Positions 1 to 6,333 of a DNA stretch of 14,588 bases are shown piece by piece (the first letter of the stretch is position 1; the number at the start of each line of letters is the position of its first letter). Below the pieces are notes generated by a model, which saw nothing but the letters and a program-made list of their open reading frames with translations, searched no databases and had not been told where the DNA came from. Origin of the DNA: Bacillota bacterium (lineage in GTDB: Bacteria > Bacillota > Clostridia > Christensenellales > Borkfalkiaceae); the NCBI GenBank assembly GCA_003343805.1, contig QAKM01000036.1, forward strand, positions 1 through 14,588, written 5' to 3'. Both the position numbers and the translations under genes were made by a program.

Positions 1-504
1 CAGGCGCGCACCATCCGCATCCCCGTGCACATGGTGGAGACCATCAACAAGCTCACCCGCGTTTCGCGCATCCTGCTGCAGGAGAACGGCCGCGAGCCCA
101 CGCCCGAAGAGATCGCCGCGGCGATGGAGGTGGACGTCGCGCGCGTGAGGGAGATCCAGAAGATCGCCCAGGATCCCGTCTCTCTGGAGACGCCCATCGG
201 CGAGGAGGAAGATTCGCACCTCGGGGACTTCATCGAGGACGACAAGACGCAGACCCCCAGCGATTCCGTCTCCTTCATCATGCTTAAAGAGCAGCTTTTG
301 AGCGTGCTCGATACCCTGACCCCGCGCGAGGAGAAGGTGCTGCGCCTCCGCTACGGCATCGACGACGGCAAGCCGCGCACGCTCGAGGAAGTGGGCAAGG
401 AATTTAACGTCACCCGCGAGCGCATCCGCCAGATCGAGGCGAAGGCGCTGCGCAAGCTCCGTCACCCCAGCCGCAGCCGCAGGCTCAAGGACTTTTTGGA
501 GTAA
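1..504 (+). CDS. rpoD: RNA polymerase primary sigma factor RpoD (SigA), 3' part
   Basis: This is the C-terminal part of the housekeeping sigma factor, which directs RNA polymerase to -35/-10 promoters. The frame is already open at base 1 (reading [18 protein letters not shown]), so the 5' end of the gene lies outside the window and the ATG at 25 is internal. Seen: sigma region 3 ([11 protein letters not shown]), the PTPEEIA segment, region 4.1 ([15 protein letters not shown]) and the region 4.2 helix-turn-helix [20 protein letters not shown] that contacts the -35 box, then the classic end [20 protein letters not shown]. The stop codon touches the trmK ATG, so the two are almost certainly co-transcribed. 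Upstream one would expect dnaG, which is not in view. The family assignment is certain. Confidence 0.97.
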   Translation, partial: QARTIRIPVHMVETINKLTRVSRILLQENGREPTPEEIAAAMEVDVARVREIQKIAQDPVSLETPIGEEEDSHLGDFIEDDKTQTPSDSVSFIMLKEQLLSVLDTLTPREEKVLRLRYGIDDGKPRTLEEVGKEFNVTRERIRQIEAKALRKLRHPSRSRRLKDFLE

Positions 505-1182
505 ATGGGCCGCATCGAGACCATCTGTGCGCATCTTCCCGAGGCGGACGTCTTTGCCGACATCGGGTGCGACCACGGCTACTGCACGCAGTATATGCTG
601 CAAAACGGCCGCTGCCGCCGCGCGTACATTTCGGATATCAGCGCGGGGAGCCTTCAGAAGGCGCGCACGCTCCTTCGCCGTGAGGTGGAGGAGGGCCGCT
701 GCATCCCCGTCGTTGCGGACGGGCTGGACGGCGTCAAAGCGTGCGACCTCGTCCTCATCGCCGGCATGGGCGGGGAGGAGATCGTGCGCATCCTGGAGCG
801 CGGGTATCTCCCCAAAAAGTTCGTCCTGCAGCCCATGAAGAACAGCGAAAAGGTGCGGCGGTTCCTGATCGGGCGGGGCTGTTTGATCACCCGCGACTAT
901 ACCTTTGAGGACGGAAAGTTTTACGACCTCATCGCGGGCGAGTTCCCGGGAGCGGCGGACGGCGCGCCTTCGCCCGCAGACGACTACACCGAATGGGAGT
1001 TTCGGTACGGCAGGGACAACCTGCGCTCGCCCTCGCCCGCCTTTATCAAGTGGGCAAGAGAGGAGCGCCGCAAGCTCAAAGAGCATCTGCTCTCCGCCAT
1101 GCGGCAGGAGAGCCGCGAGGAGCTCCGGCGCAAATGTTACGATCTGGAGGTGATCCTGGATGCGATCGAAGGAGATGTTTGA
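505..1182 (+). CDS. trmK: tRNA (adenine(22)-N1)-methyltransferase TrmK
   Basis: SAM-dependent enzyme that makes m1A at position 22 of tRNAs (YqfN family). Seen in 225 residues: motif I FADIGCDHGY (about 17-26), a central AGMGGEEI (86-93), and LQPMKNSEKVRRFL (108-121), where the family usually has LQPN; the C-terminal part is charged and probably forms the family's helical coiled coil. The start is the ATG directly abutting the rpoD stop, with a GGAG inside the end of rpoD. Placement between rpoD and a Nif3 gene matches the Bacillus sigA-yqfN-yqfO order, which supports the call. The last 23 nt overlap the next gene and contain its ribosome-binding site. Confidence 0.93.
   Translation: MGRIETICAHLPEADVFADIGCDHGYCTQYMLQNGRCRRAYISDISAGSLQKARTLLRREVEEGRCIPVVADGLDGVKACDLVLIAGMGGEEIVRILERGYLPKKFVLQPMKNSEKVRRFLIGRGCLITRDYTFEDGKFYDLIAGEFPGAADGAPSPADDYTEWEFRYGRDNLRSPSPAFIKWAREERRKLKEHLLSAMRQESREELRRKCYDLEVILDAIEGDV
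1146..1156 (+). promoter_or_regulatory. Extended Shine-Dalgarno site for the Nif3 gene
   Basis: GGAGGTGATCC lies inside trmK, with 9 nt between GGAGG and the ATG at 1160. All 11 bases fit the usual 16S rRNA 3' tail (anti-SD plus the adjoining bases). It decides the start of the next gene: the other in-frame ATG (1175) has its GGAG directly against the codon, too close to work. It also codes for Glu-Val-Ile in TrmK, so the full-length match may be partly chance. Confidence 0.7.
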
Positions 1183-1936
1183 ACTCATCGACCGTCTTGC
1201 GCCCTTTGCGCTGAGCCGCACATACTGCGAGGCGACGGGCGGCTATGACAACAGCGGCCTGCTCGTGGACTGCGGCGGTGAATTTGAGAGCGTGCTCTTT
1301 TCGCTCGACCTTTCGGCGGCGGCCGTCGATCGGGCAAAGGAGATCGGGGCCGGGCTCATCGTCACCCACCATCCAGCCATCTATGCGCCCCTTAAAAATC
1401 TGACGCCCGAAGGCGCGGGCTCCAATGTGCTCGCCGCGGCAAAGGCGGGGATCTCCGTCCTCTCCGCCCATCTCAATCTGGATACGGCGGCGGGAGGCAT
1501 CGATGAGAGCCTGATGCACGGCCTTGGCGGGGAAAGCGCCCTTGCCCTTTACGAACGGGCAGGGGACGGCGCATACGGGCGCGTCTTTGACGTAGAGGAG
1601 ATGCCGCTTGCAGGATATGCGGCGCGTATCCGGGAGACGTTCGGGACGGAGCGGCTCGTCGTGTACGGGGATCGCCCCGTGAAGCGGGTCGCAAGTTTCT
1701 GCGGCGCGGGCATGGAGGAGGGGAGCATCGCCTTTGCCCTTCAGAACGGGGCGGATACCTTCGTTTCGTCCGATCCCAAGCATCATCTCGTCGCGATGGC
1801 GGTGGAAGGGGGCATGAACGTGCTCATCCTCACCCACTATGCGGCGGAAAATTACGGCTTTTACCGCTTTTTCGAGCGTGTGAAGCGCAGTGTAAGTATC
1901 CAATGTGCGTACTTTGTGGACGCACGTCTATTATAA
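1160..1936 (+). CDS. Nif3-like dinuclear metal-center protein (YqfO/GTP cyclohydrolase I type 2 homologue)
   Basis: Member of the conserved Nif3/DUF34 family, which binds two metal ions; the cellular role is not settled, despite the 'GTP cyclohydrolase 1 type 2' label in databases. Seen in 258 residues: GGYDNSGLLVD near the N-terminus (family WDNxGL), the metal-binding VTHHPAIY, SAHLNLDTAAGGID with His and Asp ligands, and a C-terminal THYAAENYG corresponding to the family GHxxSE. The Bacillus YqfO has an inserted PII-like domain and is over 100 residues longer; this protein lacks that insert. Its start overlaps trmK by 23 nt, so translational coupling is likely. A 32-nt gap separates it from the zinc-ribbon gene. 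Confidence 0.9.
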   Translation: MRSKEMFELIDRLAPFALSRTYCEATGGYDNSGLLVDCGGEFESVLFSLDLSAAAVDRAKEIGAGLIVTHHPAIYAPLKNLTPEGAGSNVLAAAKAGISVLSAHLNLDTAAGGIDESLMHGLGGESALALYERAGDGAYGRVFDVEEMPLAGYAARIRETFGTERLVVYGDRPVKRVASFCGAGMEEGSIAFALQNGADTFVSSDPKHHLVAMAVEGGMNVLILTHYAAENYGFYRFFERVKRSVSIQCAYFVDARLL

Positions 1937-1968
1937 AGGCCCGCCCCGTGCGGGAAAAGGAGCGATTT

Positions 1969-2667
1969 ATGGCAGTTTCAAAGGAATTACTCGAATATCA
2001 GAAGGTGGATGCGGAGCTCCGCAAGATCGAACAGGAGATCTCGCAAAGCGACGAGCGCAAGAAGTATGTGCAGGCCAAAAAGTTCATGGAGACGGCGGCG
2101 GAGAAGCTCGAGGCGATGGACGCCCGCGCCCGCGAGCTCAAGGAGATGGCCATGCGTCTCACCTTCAACTATCAGGAGCTCAACAAGGCGATCTCCGAAT
2201 ACGCCGGCATCGACGAGATGGTGGAGGCGGGGGGAGACGTCGCCTTCTACAAGAAGAAGGTGCAGACGCTCTCCGATCAGCTCCGTTCGCTCAAGAACGA
2301 GCTTAACAAGCTCGTCTCCGAGATCGAGAATGCCTGCGAGGAATACCAGCGCATGAAGAAGCAGACCATCTCCATGCAGAAGCAGTATAAGGAATATAAC
2401 GAGAAGTTCAAGGAGGTCAAGGCGTCGCGTGCGGCGGAGGTCAAGGCGATCGGCGACCGCCTCGATGCGATCGGCAAGAACATCCCCGCGGATATCCTCG
2501 CGCGCTACAAGTCCAAGCGCAAGGACCGCATCTTCCCCGTCATCGTGCCGCTCACGAACGGGCGCTGCATCTGCGGCATGGACTTCGCGATCGCCCAGCA
2601 GAGCGCGCTCGAGGGCGGAAACGTCATCGAATGCGAGCACTGCCATCGGTTTATTTATAAAGAATAA
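1969..2667 (+). CDS. Coiled-coil protein with C4-type zinc ribbon (zf-RING_7 family)
   Basis: A 232-residue protein of the widespread but poorly understood bacterial zinc-ribbon/coiled-coil family, often found next to Nif3. Residues about 5-180 are a heptad-rich helix full of E, K, Q and R with one Gly-rich break (AGIDEMVEAGGD), so an antiparallel coiled coil is likely. The C-terminal ribbon has four cysteines, RCICG (C200, C202) and ECEHCHRF (C222, C225); the first pair is CxC where the family usually has CxxC. The ATG at 1969 is chosen because AAAAGGAG lies 6 nt upstream; an in-frame ATG at 1903 overlaps nif3 and has no such site. It probably ends the rpoD operon. Confidence 0.85.
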   Translation: MAVSKELLEYQKVDAELRKIEQEISQSDERKKYVQAKKFMETAAEKLEAMDARARELKEMAMRLTFNYQELNKAISEYAGIDEMVEAGGDVAFYKKKVQTLSDQLRSLKNELNKLVSEIENACEEYQRMKKQTISMQKQYKEYNEKFKEVKASRAAEVKAIGDRLDAIGKNIPADILARYKSKRKDRIFPVIVPLTNGRCICGMDFAIAQQSALEGGNVIECEHCHRFIYKE

Positions 2668-2800
2668 AAGTTCACGCATTTCTTTTGCTCCGCAAAACAA
2701 ATGCCGTGAGGGGCGAACTGCCGCGATTTTAAGCGGCGTTATTGCCCGCGCACCCATTTGTCATTCTAAGGACAATAAGCCCTAAGCATAGGGCAAATTG
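2668..2800 (+). repeat. Gene-free stretch with stacked imperfect inverted repeats
   Basis: No gene is visible between the zinc-ribbon stop and alr. This part holds: (1) TCAC-GCATTT-c-TTTTGC (2672-2688) pairing with GCAAAA-c-AAATGC-c-GTGA (2692-2709) around a TCC loop, about 16 bp; (2) GCCGC (2720-2724) with GCGGC (2733-2737), extended by AAC/GTT; (3) TTGTC (2758-2762) with GACAA (2771-2775), which competes with (4) CAAT-aa-GCCCTA (2773-2784) with TAGGGC-aa-ATTG (2789-2800), loop AGCA. None is followed by a clear T-run, so these are not obvious terminators, although hairpin (1) may end the rpoD operon. Base use is more AT-rich than in the flanking genes. Confidence 0.6.
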
Positions 2801-2802
2801 AG

Positions 2803-2840
2803 TGAGCCAGCGCAGGGAAACCCTGCTCGGCTCATTTCAT
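2803..2840 (+). terminator. Terminator-like hairpin upstream of alr
   Basis: TGAGCC (2803-2808) pairs with GGCTCA (2829-2834), and inside it GCAGGG (2812-2817) pairs with CCCTGC (2821-2826) over an AAA loop; one internal mismatch and a bulge remain. The stem is followed by TTTCATTTT. This is the only hairpin of the cluster with a T-rich tail on the + strand, so it is a plausible terminator for the rpoD operon. It could equally be part of the repeat mosaic. Confidence 0.45.
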
Positions 2841-2847
2841 TTTAGAA

Positions 2848-2940
2848 GCAGGGGAGCTGTCGCTCCCTTGCCTCCCTCTCAGAGGGAGGTGTCTGCGAAG
2901 CAGACGGAAGGAGTTATCTTATTTCTTGCGCTCCCTCAGC
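2848..2940. repeat. MITE-like palindromic repetitive element
   Basis: Three hairpins stand end to end: GCAGGGGAGC/GCTCCCTTGC (2848-2871, one G-T pair, loop TGTC), CCTCCCTCT/AGAGGGAGG (2871-2889) and GTCTGC/GCAGAC (2891-2905, loop GAA). The left end (GCAGGGGAGC) and the inverted right end (GCTGAGGGAGCG, reverse complement of 2929-2940) are similar, like imperfect terminal inverted repeats. From memory this arrangement (GGGGAGCTGTC, then CCTCCCTC..GAGGGAGG, then GGAGTT) resembles short repeats scattered in gut Clostridia genomes; that cannot be checked here. It encodes no protein. Its right edge abuts the alr promoter region. Confidence 0.5.
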
Positions 2941-2946
2941 CGCGTT

Positions 2947-2969
2947 CTGCATACAATGGAAGTATGCAG
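2947..2969 (+). promoter_or_regulatory. Perfect inverted repeat and CATACAAT box over the alr start
   Basis: CTGCATAC (2947-2954) and GTATGCAG (2962-2969) are perfect 8-bp arms around a 7-nt spacer. They contain CATACAAT (2950-2957), an exact match to the sigma-E -10 consensus CATACAnT, and the candidate alr ATG at 2964 lies in the right arm. No good sigma-E -35 is seen about 14 nt upstream. The repeat could be an operator or an mRNA hairpin. The 12-mer GCATACAATGGA recurs, on the other strand, just before the amidase start (11848-11859). Confidence 0.45.
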
Positions 2970-3953
2970 CAGGTCATGGCAAAGATATCGCTCGGACGCA
3001 TCCGGAAGAATGCGCGGCTCCTGCGGGCACGGGCGGGGGTGCCCCTTTTGGCCGTCGTCAAGGACGACGCTTACGGCCACGGGGCGGCGGCCGTCGCCCA
3101 TGCTCTTCACGGCATCGCCGCGGGATTCTGCGTCGCCACGGTCCGGGAGGGCGCTTCCCTTCGCATCGCGGGCATCCAGGAGGACATCCTCGTCCTCGCT
3201 CCGCCCCTCGACAAGGAGGATGCCCTGCGCCTTCGGGCATACGAGCTCACGGGGACGGTCTCCTCGCCGCGCTCGCTCCGGCTGGCGGCAGAGGCCGGCT
3301 TTTTGTGTCATCTCGCCGTCAACACGGGCATGAACCGCTACGGCGTTCCGCCCGCGCAGGCGGGCAGACAGGCGCGGCGGGCAAAGGCGCTCGGCGTTTC
3401 GCTCACGGGGGTGTACTCTCATCTTTGGGCGCCCGCCGAGGAGGCCGTGCGAAGGCAGCAGTTTGTGCTCTTTCGCCGGGCAGCGGAGGAGGTGCGGGCG
3501 GTATTCCCGTGCGCGCTCTGCCATCTTGCGGCGACGGGCGGCATTCTGGCGGGGCGGGAATACTGCCTGGATGCCGTGCGTCCCGGCATCGGCCTGTACG
3601 GCTACCTGCCCGCTGGGTTCGAGGGAGCGCTCCCCGTGCAGCCTGCGGCCCGCATCTATGCGTCCGTGTCGCACGCCTGTGCGCGCGTGGGGGAGGGCGC
3701 CGGCTATCAGCGGGCAGGGAAGGGGAGCCGCTTTTACACCCTGCGCCTCGGCTACGGGGACGGCTTCTTCCGCGCGGACGGGCGGGGCGGCGTGCTCTGC
3801 ATGGATGCCCGGGTGTGCGCGGGCGGCGCGCGGATCGGGGAGCGGCGGCTCGTCCTCAATGACTTCACCCGCTATGCCCGGGAACACGGCACGACGGAAT
3901 ACGAGGTGCTCCTGCGCACGCTGCAGGGAACGGAGAAAGAATATGACGGATAA
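2964..3953 (+). CDS. alr: Alanine racemase, compact form, possibly sporulation-associated
   Basis: PLP enzyme interconverting L- and D-alanine for peptidoglycan; some spore-formers have a second copy made in the mother cell. Seen (numbering from ATG 2964): the PLP lysine motif AVVKDDAYGHG (Lys33), NTGMNRYG (120-127), RPGIGLYG (206-213), the likely second catalytic base Tyr248 in GEGAGYQR, GYGDGFFR (263-270) and CMD (279-281). The C-terminal beta domain is short: the protein has 329 residues against roughly 370 in the family and lacks the usual terminal RVPRxY. Start uncertain: ATG 2964 or ATG 2976 (MAKISLGR, which looks more like a family N-terminus); neither has a strong Shine-Dalgarno. The frame is open back to 2802, but that reads the repeat element and is rejected. 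It overlaps the next gene by 11 nt. Confidence 0.88.
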   Translation: MQQVMAKISLGRIRKNARLLRARAGVPLLAVVKDDAYGHGAAAVAHALHGIAAGFCVATVREGASLRIAGIQEDILVLAPPLDKEDALRLRAYELTGTVSSPRSLRLAAEAGFLCHLAVNTGMNRYGVPPAQAGRQARRAKALGVSLTGVYSHLWAPAEEAVRRQQFVLFRRAAEEVRAVFPCALCHLAATGGILAGREYCLDAVRPGIGLYGYLPAGFEGALPVQPAARIYASVSHACARVGEGAGYQRAGKGSRFYTLRLGYGDGFFRADGRGGVLCMDARVCAGGARIGERRLVLNDFTRYAREHGTTEYEVLLRTLQGTEKEYDG

Positions 3954-4470
3954 AACAACTCTGAGAGCCCGGATGAAGGCGCTCCGCGCGGGGCTTTGTT
4001 CGCCCGAACGGGATGCCGCCATCGCCGAATATGTCCTCTCTGCCTTCGGAGAGGAACAGTCCTTCTTTGTCTATCTCTCCTTCGGCTCGGAGGTCGGGAC
4101 GGAGGCGCTCATCCGCGCACTGCTTGCGCGCGGAAAGACGGTGTGCGTGCCGCGGATCGTGGGGGGAGAGATGTGCTCCGTGCCCTACCGCGAGCCGTTG
4201 GAGCGGGGAAAGTACGGCATCCTGCAGCCCCGGGCGGGGGAGGAGAAAACGTGTGCCGTCGCGCTTACGCCCCTGCTCGCGTGGGACAGGGAGGGCTTCC
4301 GTCTCGGCTACGGGGGCGGGTATTACGATCGGTACTTCGCGGCGCATCCCGGGGTGCTGCGCGTCGGGCTCGCCTATGCGGGACAGGCCGTAAGGGAGCT
4401 CCCGCGGGAGAGGACGGACATCCCCCTCCACGCGGCCGTCACCGAAGAGGGCGTCACGCGCTTTTTGTGA
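3943..4470 (+). CDS. ygfA: 5-formyltetrahydrofolate cyclo-ligase
   Basis: ATP-dependent enzyme (5-FCL, MTHFS) converting 5-formyl-THF to 5,10-methenyl-THF and so returning this storage folate to one-carbon metabolism. The 175 residues carry the substrate motif YLSFGSEVGT (44-53) and the C-terminal ATP/phosphate motif RLGYGGGYYDRYF (120-132), both diagnostic. The N-terminal basic stretch (LRARMKALRAGL) is also typical. Start ATG 3943: GGAG sits 7 nt upstream, inside alr, and the overlap of 11 nt with alr implies coupling. The frame is open far upstream inside alr, but that part is alr's shadow. Cytoplasmic. Confidence 0.93.
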   Translation: MTDKTTLRARMKALRAGLCSPERDAAIAEYVLSAFGEEQSFFVYLSFGSEVGTEALIRALLARGKTVCVPRIVGGEMCSVPYREPLERGKYGILQPRAGEEKTCAVALTPLLAWDREGFRLGYGGGYYDRYFAAHPGVLRVGLAYAGQAVRELPRERTDIPLHAAVTEEGVTRFL

Positions 4471-4474
4471 ATGC

Positions 4475-4504
4475 TTGACAGCGCCCGTCCGTTTGCGCTA
4501 TAAT
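4475..4504 (+). promoter_or_regulatory. Consensus sigma-A promoter of the rsmD-coaD-aroF-pheA operon
   Basis: TTGACA (4475-4480) and TATAAT (4499-4504), both perfect, are separated by 18 nt. It begins 4 nt after the 5-FCL stop. It precedes the membrane-protein gene, whose ATG (4548) has GGAGGG 4 nt upstream. This is the only perfect -35/-10 pair I see in the window, so the five-gene operon is probably transcribed constitutively and well. No operator or leader hairpin is evident between it and the first gene. Confidence 0.9.
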
Positions 4505-4547
4505 AAAAAGGCTGCGGCACAACGGCGCAGTCTGTACGGAGGGACCC

Positions 4548-5309
4548 ATGCTCAACGAGGCACCCAAGAAGCCCAAAAAAGTCGTCGATTACGCGCATCC
4601 CAACGCCTGGCAGCTCTTCTGGCGCATCCAGAAGGAGAGCTGGCGGCGGATGCTCACTCCCGCGCTCATGTATTTCTTCATGAGTCTTATGATGCTTGCC
4701 GTGCAGGTGATCGAGATCGTCTGGCTGCAGATCGTGCTCGGCATCGCCTGCATCGCGGGCGGCATCTTCTTCAACGCGCACCTCATGTTCCACTTCGGGG
4801 ATGCCCATTACGATACCTTCCTTTCGGGGCGGCTTTATCGCAAGCGCGAACAGGAGGAGGGCATCTTTACCGCACCCGATCACCACGTCGAAAAGGAGTA
4901 CCGCCCGTGGAAGGGCTTCTTCATCGGCTTCCTCATCGGGCTGCCCGTCATCATCCTCGGCATCCTTTCGGGCGCGCTCGAAGGGACGACGGCGGGCAAT
5001 GCCATGCTGTGGGCGTTCGCCATGCTCGCGGGCTGTGCGATCGTGCCGATCACCTGGCTGCGCAACTATGTTTCCGGCCTTGCCGGCCTCTCCTATTTCT
5101 GGACCATCCCGACTGTCATCGTGCCCATTGTCGTCAGCGGCGTGTTCTATATGCTCGGCGCCTGGAACAACCAGCGCAAGCGCACCCGGCGCGAGGAGCG
5201 CGAGGCGGCCATCAAGGCGGCGGCAGAGGCTGCCCGCGAGGAGCGTCTCCATCACGTCCAGACGGAGGAACAGCGCAAAAAGACGCTGCAGTCCAAGAAA
5301 AAGAGATGA
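4548..5309 (+). CDS. Membrane protein of unknown function
   Basis: I do not recognise the family. The 253-residue protein starts with a basic, proline/lysine-rich 35 residues (PKKPKKVVDYAHPNAWQLFW), followed by likely membrane segments at about 36-56, 59-79, 122-143, 152-170 and 184-206. A hydrophilic loop of about 40 residues (80-121) separates the first pair from the rest. The C-terminal tail (about 209-253) is highly charged (KRTRREEREAAIKAAAEAAREERL) and probably helical and cytoplasmic. ATG 4548 follows GGAGGG. It is first in an operon with rsmD, coaD and aromatic amino acid genes, but nothing ties its job to theirs. Its stop overlaps the rsmD start in ATGA. Confidence 0.8.
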   Translation: MLNEAPKKPKKVVDYAHPNAWQLFWRIQKESWRRMLTPALMYFFMSLMMLAVQVIEIVWLQIVLGIACIAGGIFFNAHLMFHFGDAHYDTFLSGRLYRKREQEEGIFTAPDHHVEKEYRPWKGFFIGFLIGLPVIILGILSGALEGTTAGNAMLWAFAMLAGCAIVPITWLRNYVSGLAGLSYFWTIPTVIVPIVVSGVFYMLGAWNNQRKRTRREEREAAIKAAAEAAREERLHHVQTEEQRKKTLQSKKKR

Positions 5310-5860
5310 GGATCATTGCAGGGAAGTACCGCGGCAGGGTGCTCAAGGAGTTTCGCGGGCAGGACATCCGTCCCACCGCCGACCGCGCCAAGGAGTCCGT
5401 CTTTCAGATCCTCTCCTCCCGCCTTTTGGGGGCGCGCGTCCTCGATCTCTTCTGCGGGAGCGGGGCGCTCGGCATCGAGAGCCTCTCGCGCGGGGCAGGG
5501 GAGGTCGTCTTTAACGACATCTCCAAGGAGAGTTTAAAGCTCCTTGCCGCCAACCTGAAGCTGGTGGGGGAGCGCGCGCAGACCGTGAATCTGCCCTACG
5601 AGAGCTGTTTAAAGACGCTCTCCGGGAGGTTCTCCCTCATCTTCTGCGACCCACCCTACCGCATGGACTGCCTTGCGGAGATCCTGGGGCTCGTGAAAGA
5701 GCGCGGGCTTCTGGAGGCGGACGGGTTCGTCGTCTTTGAGGGTGAGCGCGAAGAGACACCGCCCGAGGGCTGGGAGATCGCAGACGAGCGCCGCTACGGC
5801 CGCACGCGGGTGTATTTCTTCCGCCCGGCAGATGAAGAGAAAGGAGGCGAGGAGCCATGA
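5306..5860 (+). CDS. rsmD: 16S rRNA (guanine(966)-N(2))-methyltransferase RsmD
   Basis: SAM-dependent enzyme methylating G966 (E. coli numbering) of 16S rRNA in the small subunit. In 184 residues: MRIIAGKYRGRVL at the start, IRPTADRAKESVFQIL (21-36), SAM motif I VLDLFCGSGALGIESLSRGA (45-64), and the N6/N2-methylase catalytic motif CDPPY (114-118). These are diagnostic. The ATG at 5306 overlaps the upstream stop (ATGA) and no strong Shine-Dalgarno is present, so translation probably depends on coupling. The frame is open upstream through the membrane-protein gene, but only as a shadow. The rsmD-coaD pairing is conserved in many bacteria. Confidence 0.95.
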   Translation: MRIIAGKYRGRVLKEFRGQDIRPTADRAKESVFQILSSRLLGARVLDLFCGSGALGIESLSRGAGEVVFNDISKESLKLLAANLKLVGERAQTVNLPYESCLKTLSGRFSLIFCDPPYRMDCLAEILGLVKERGLLEADGFVVFEGEREETPPEGWEIADERRYGRTRVYFFRPADEEKGGEEP

Positions 5861-6330
5861 AACGCTGTGTATTTGCAGGGACGTTCGATCCCTTTACGAT
5901 CGGCCATGACGACACCGTGAAAAAGTGCCTTGCGCTCTTCGACGAAGTCGTCATCGCCATCGCCGAGAACCGGCGCAAGCACTGTATGTTCTCGCTCGAC
6001 GAGCGCCTTGCTATGGTGCGCGAGACCTACAAAGAGGAGCCGCGCGTGAGGGTGCTCGCGTGGGACGGCGTCATCGTCGACCTTCTTAAAAAAGAAAACA
6101 CCCGCTTTTATGTGCGCGGGCTCCGCAATACGGTGGATTTCGAGTACGAGAACGCCGATTTTTATGCGAGCCGCGATCTCGACAAGGAGATGATCACTCT
6201 CTATCTCCCCTGCGAGAAGGAGCATCTGCACATCAGTTCGACCTTAGTCAAAAACTGCATTTCGTTCGGGAAGCCGTTTGACCAATACGTCCCCGCGGCA
6301 GTTTACTCTTACATCACAAAAAGAGGATAA
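5857..6330 (+). CDS. coaD: Phosphopantetheine adenylyltransferase CoaD
   Basis: Transfers AMP from ATP to 4'-phosphopantetheine, the penultimate step of coenzyme A synthesis. The 157 residues match the usual length. Seen: the nucleotidyltransferase motif AGTFDPFTIGH (7-17, the HxGH-type signature as TIGH), RGLRN (87-91) and ISSTLVK (126-132). The ATG overlaps the rsmD stop (ATGA) and AAGGAGG lies about 9 nt upstream. The fold and operon position with rsmD make the call secure. Confidence 0.95.
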   Translation: MKRCVFAGTFDPFTIGHDDTVKKCLALFDEVVIAIAENRRKHCMFSLDERLAMVRETYKEEPRVRVLAWDGVIVDLLKKENTRFYVRGLRNTVDFEYENADFYASRDLDKEMITLYLPCEKEHLHISSTLVKNCISFGKPFDQYVPAAVYSYITKRG

Positions 6331-6333
6331 TTT

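Noticed and set aside
2802..2963. In-frame N-terminal extension of alanine racemase to an ATG at 2802
   Set aside because: It translates the palindromic repeats, has no family similarity, and the racemase fold begins just after 2964-2976.
2668..2963. CRISPR array or tRNA in the repeat-rich gap
   Set aside because: The repeats are different palindromes, not regularly spaced direct repeats, and no cloverleaf or CCA-type end is visible.
2919..4022. Long open frame on the minus strand opposite alr
   Set aside because: Arginine/alanine-rich shadow typical of GC-rich antisense frames; the + strand carries clear racemase motifs.
4475..5305. Upstream extension of rsmD through the membrane-protein gene as a fusion
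   Set aside because: The extension is an arginine/histidine-rich off-frame reading; the membrane-protein frame has coherent hydrophobic segments, its own promoter and ribosome-binding site.
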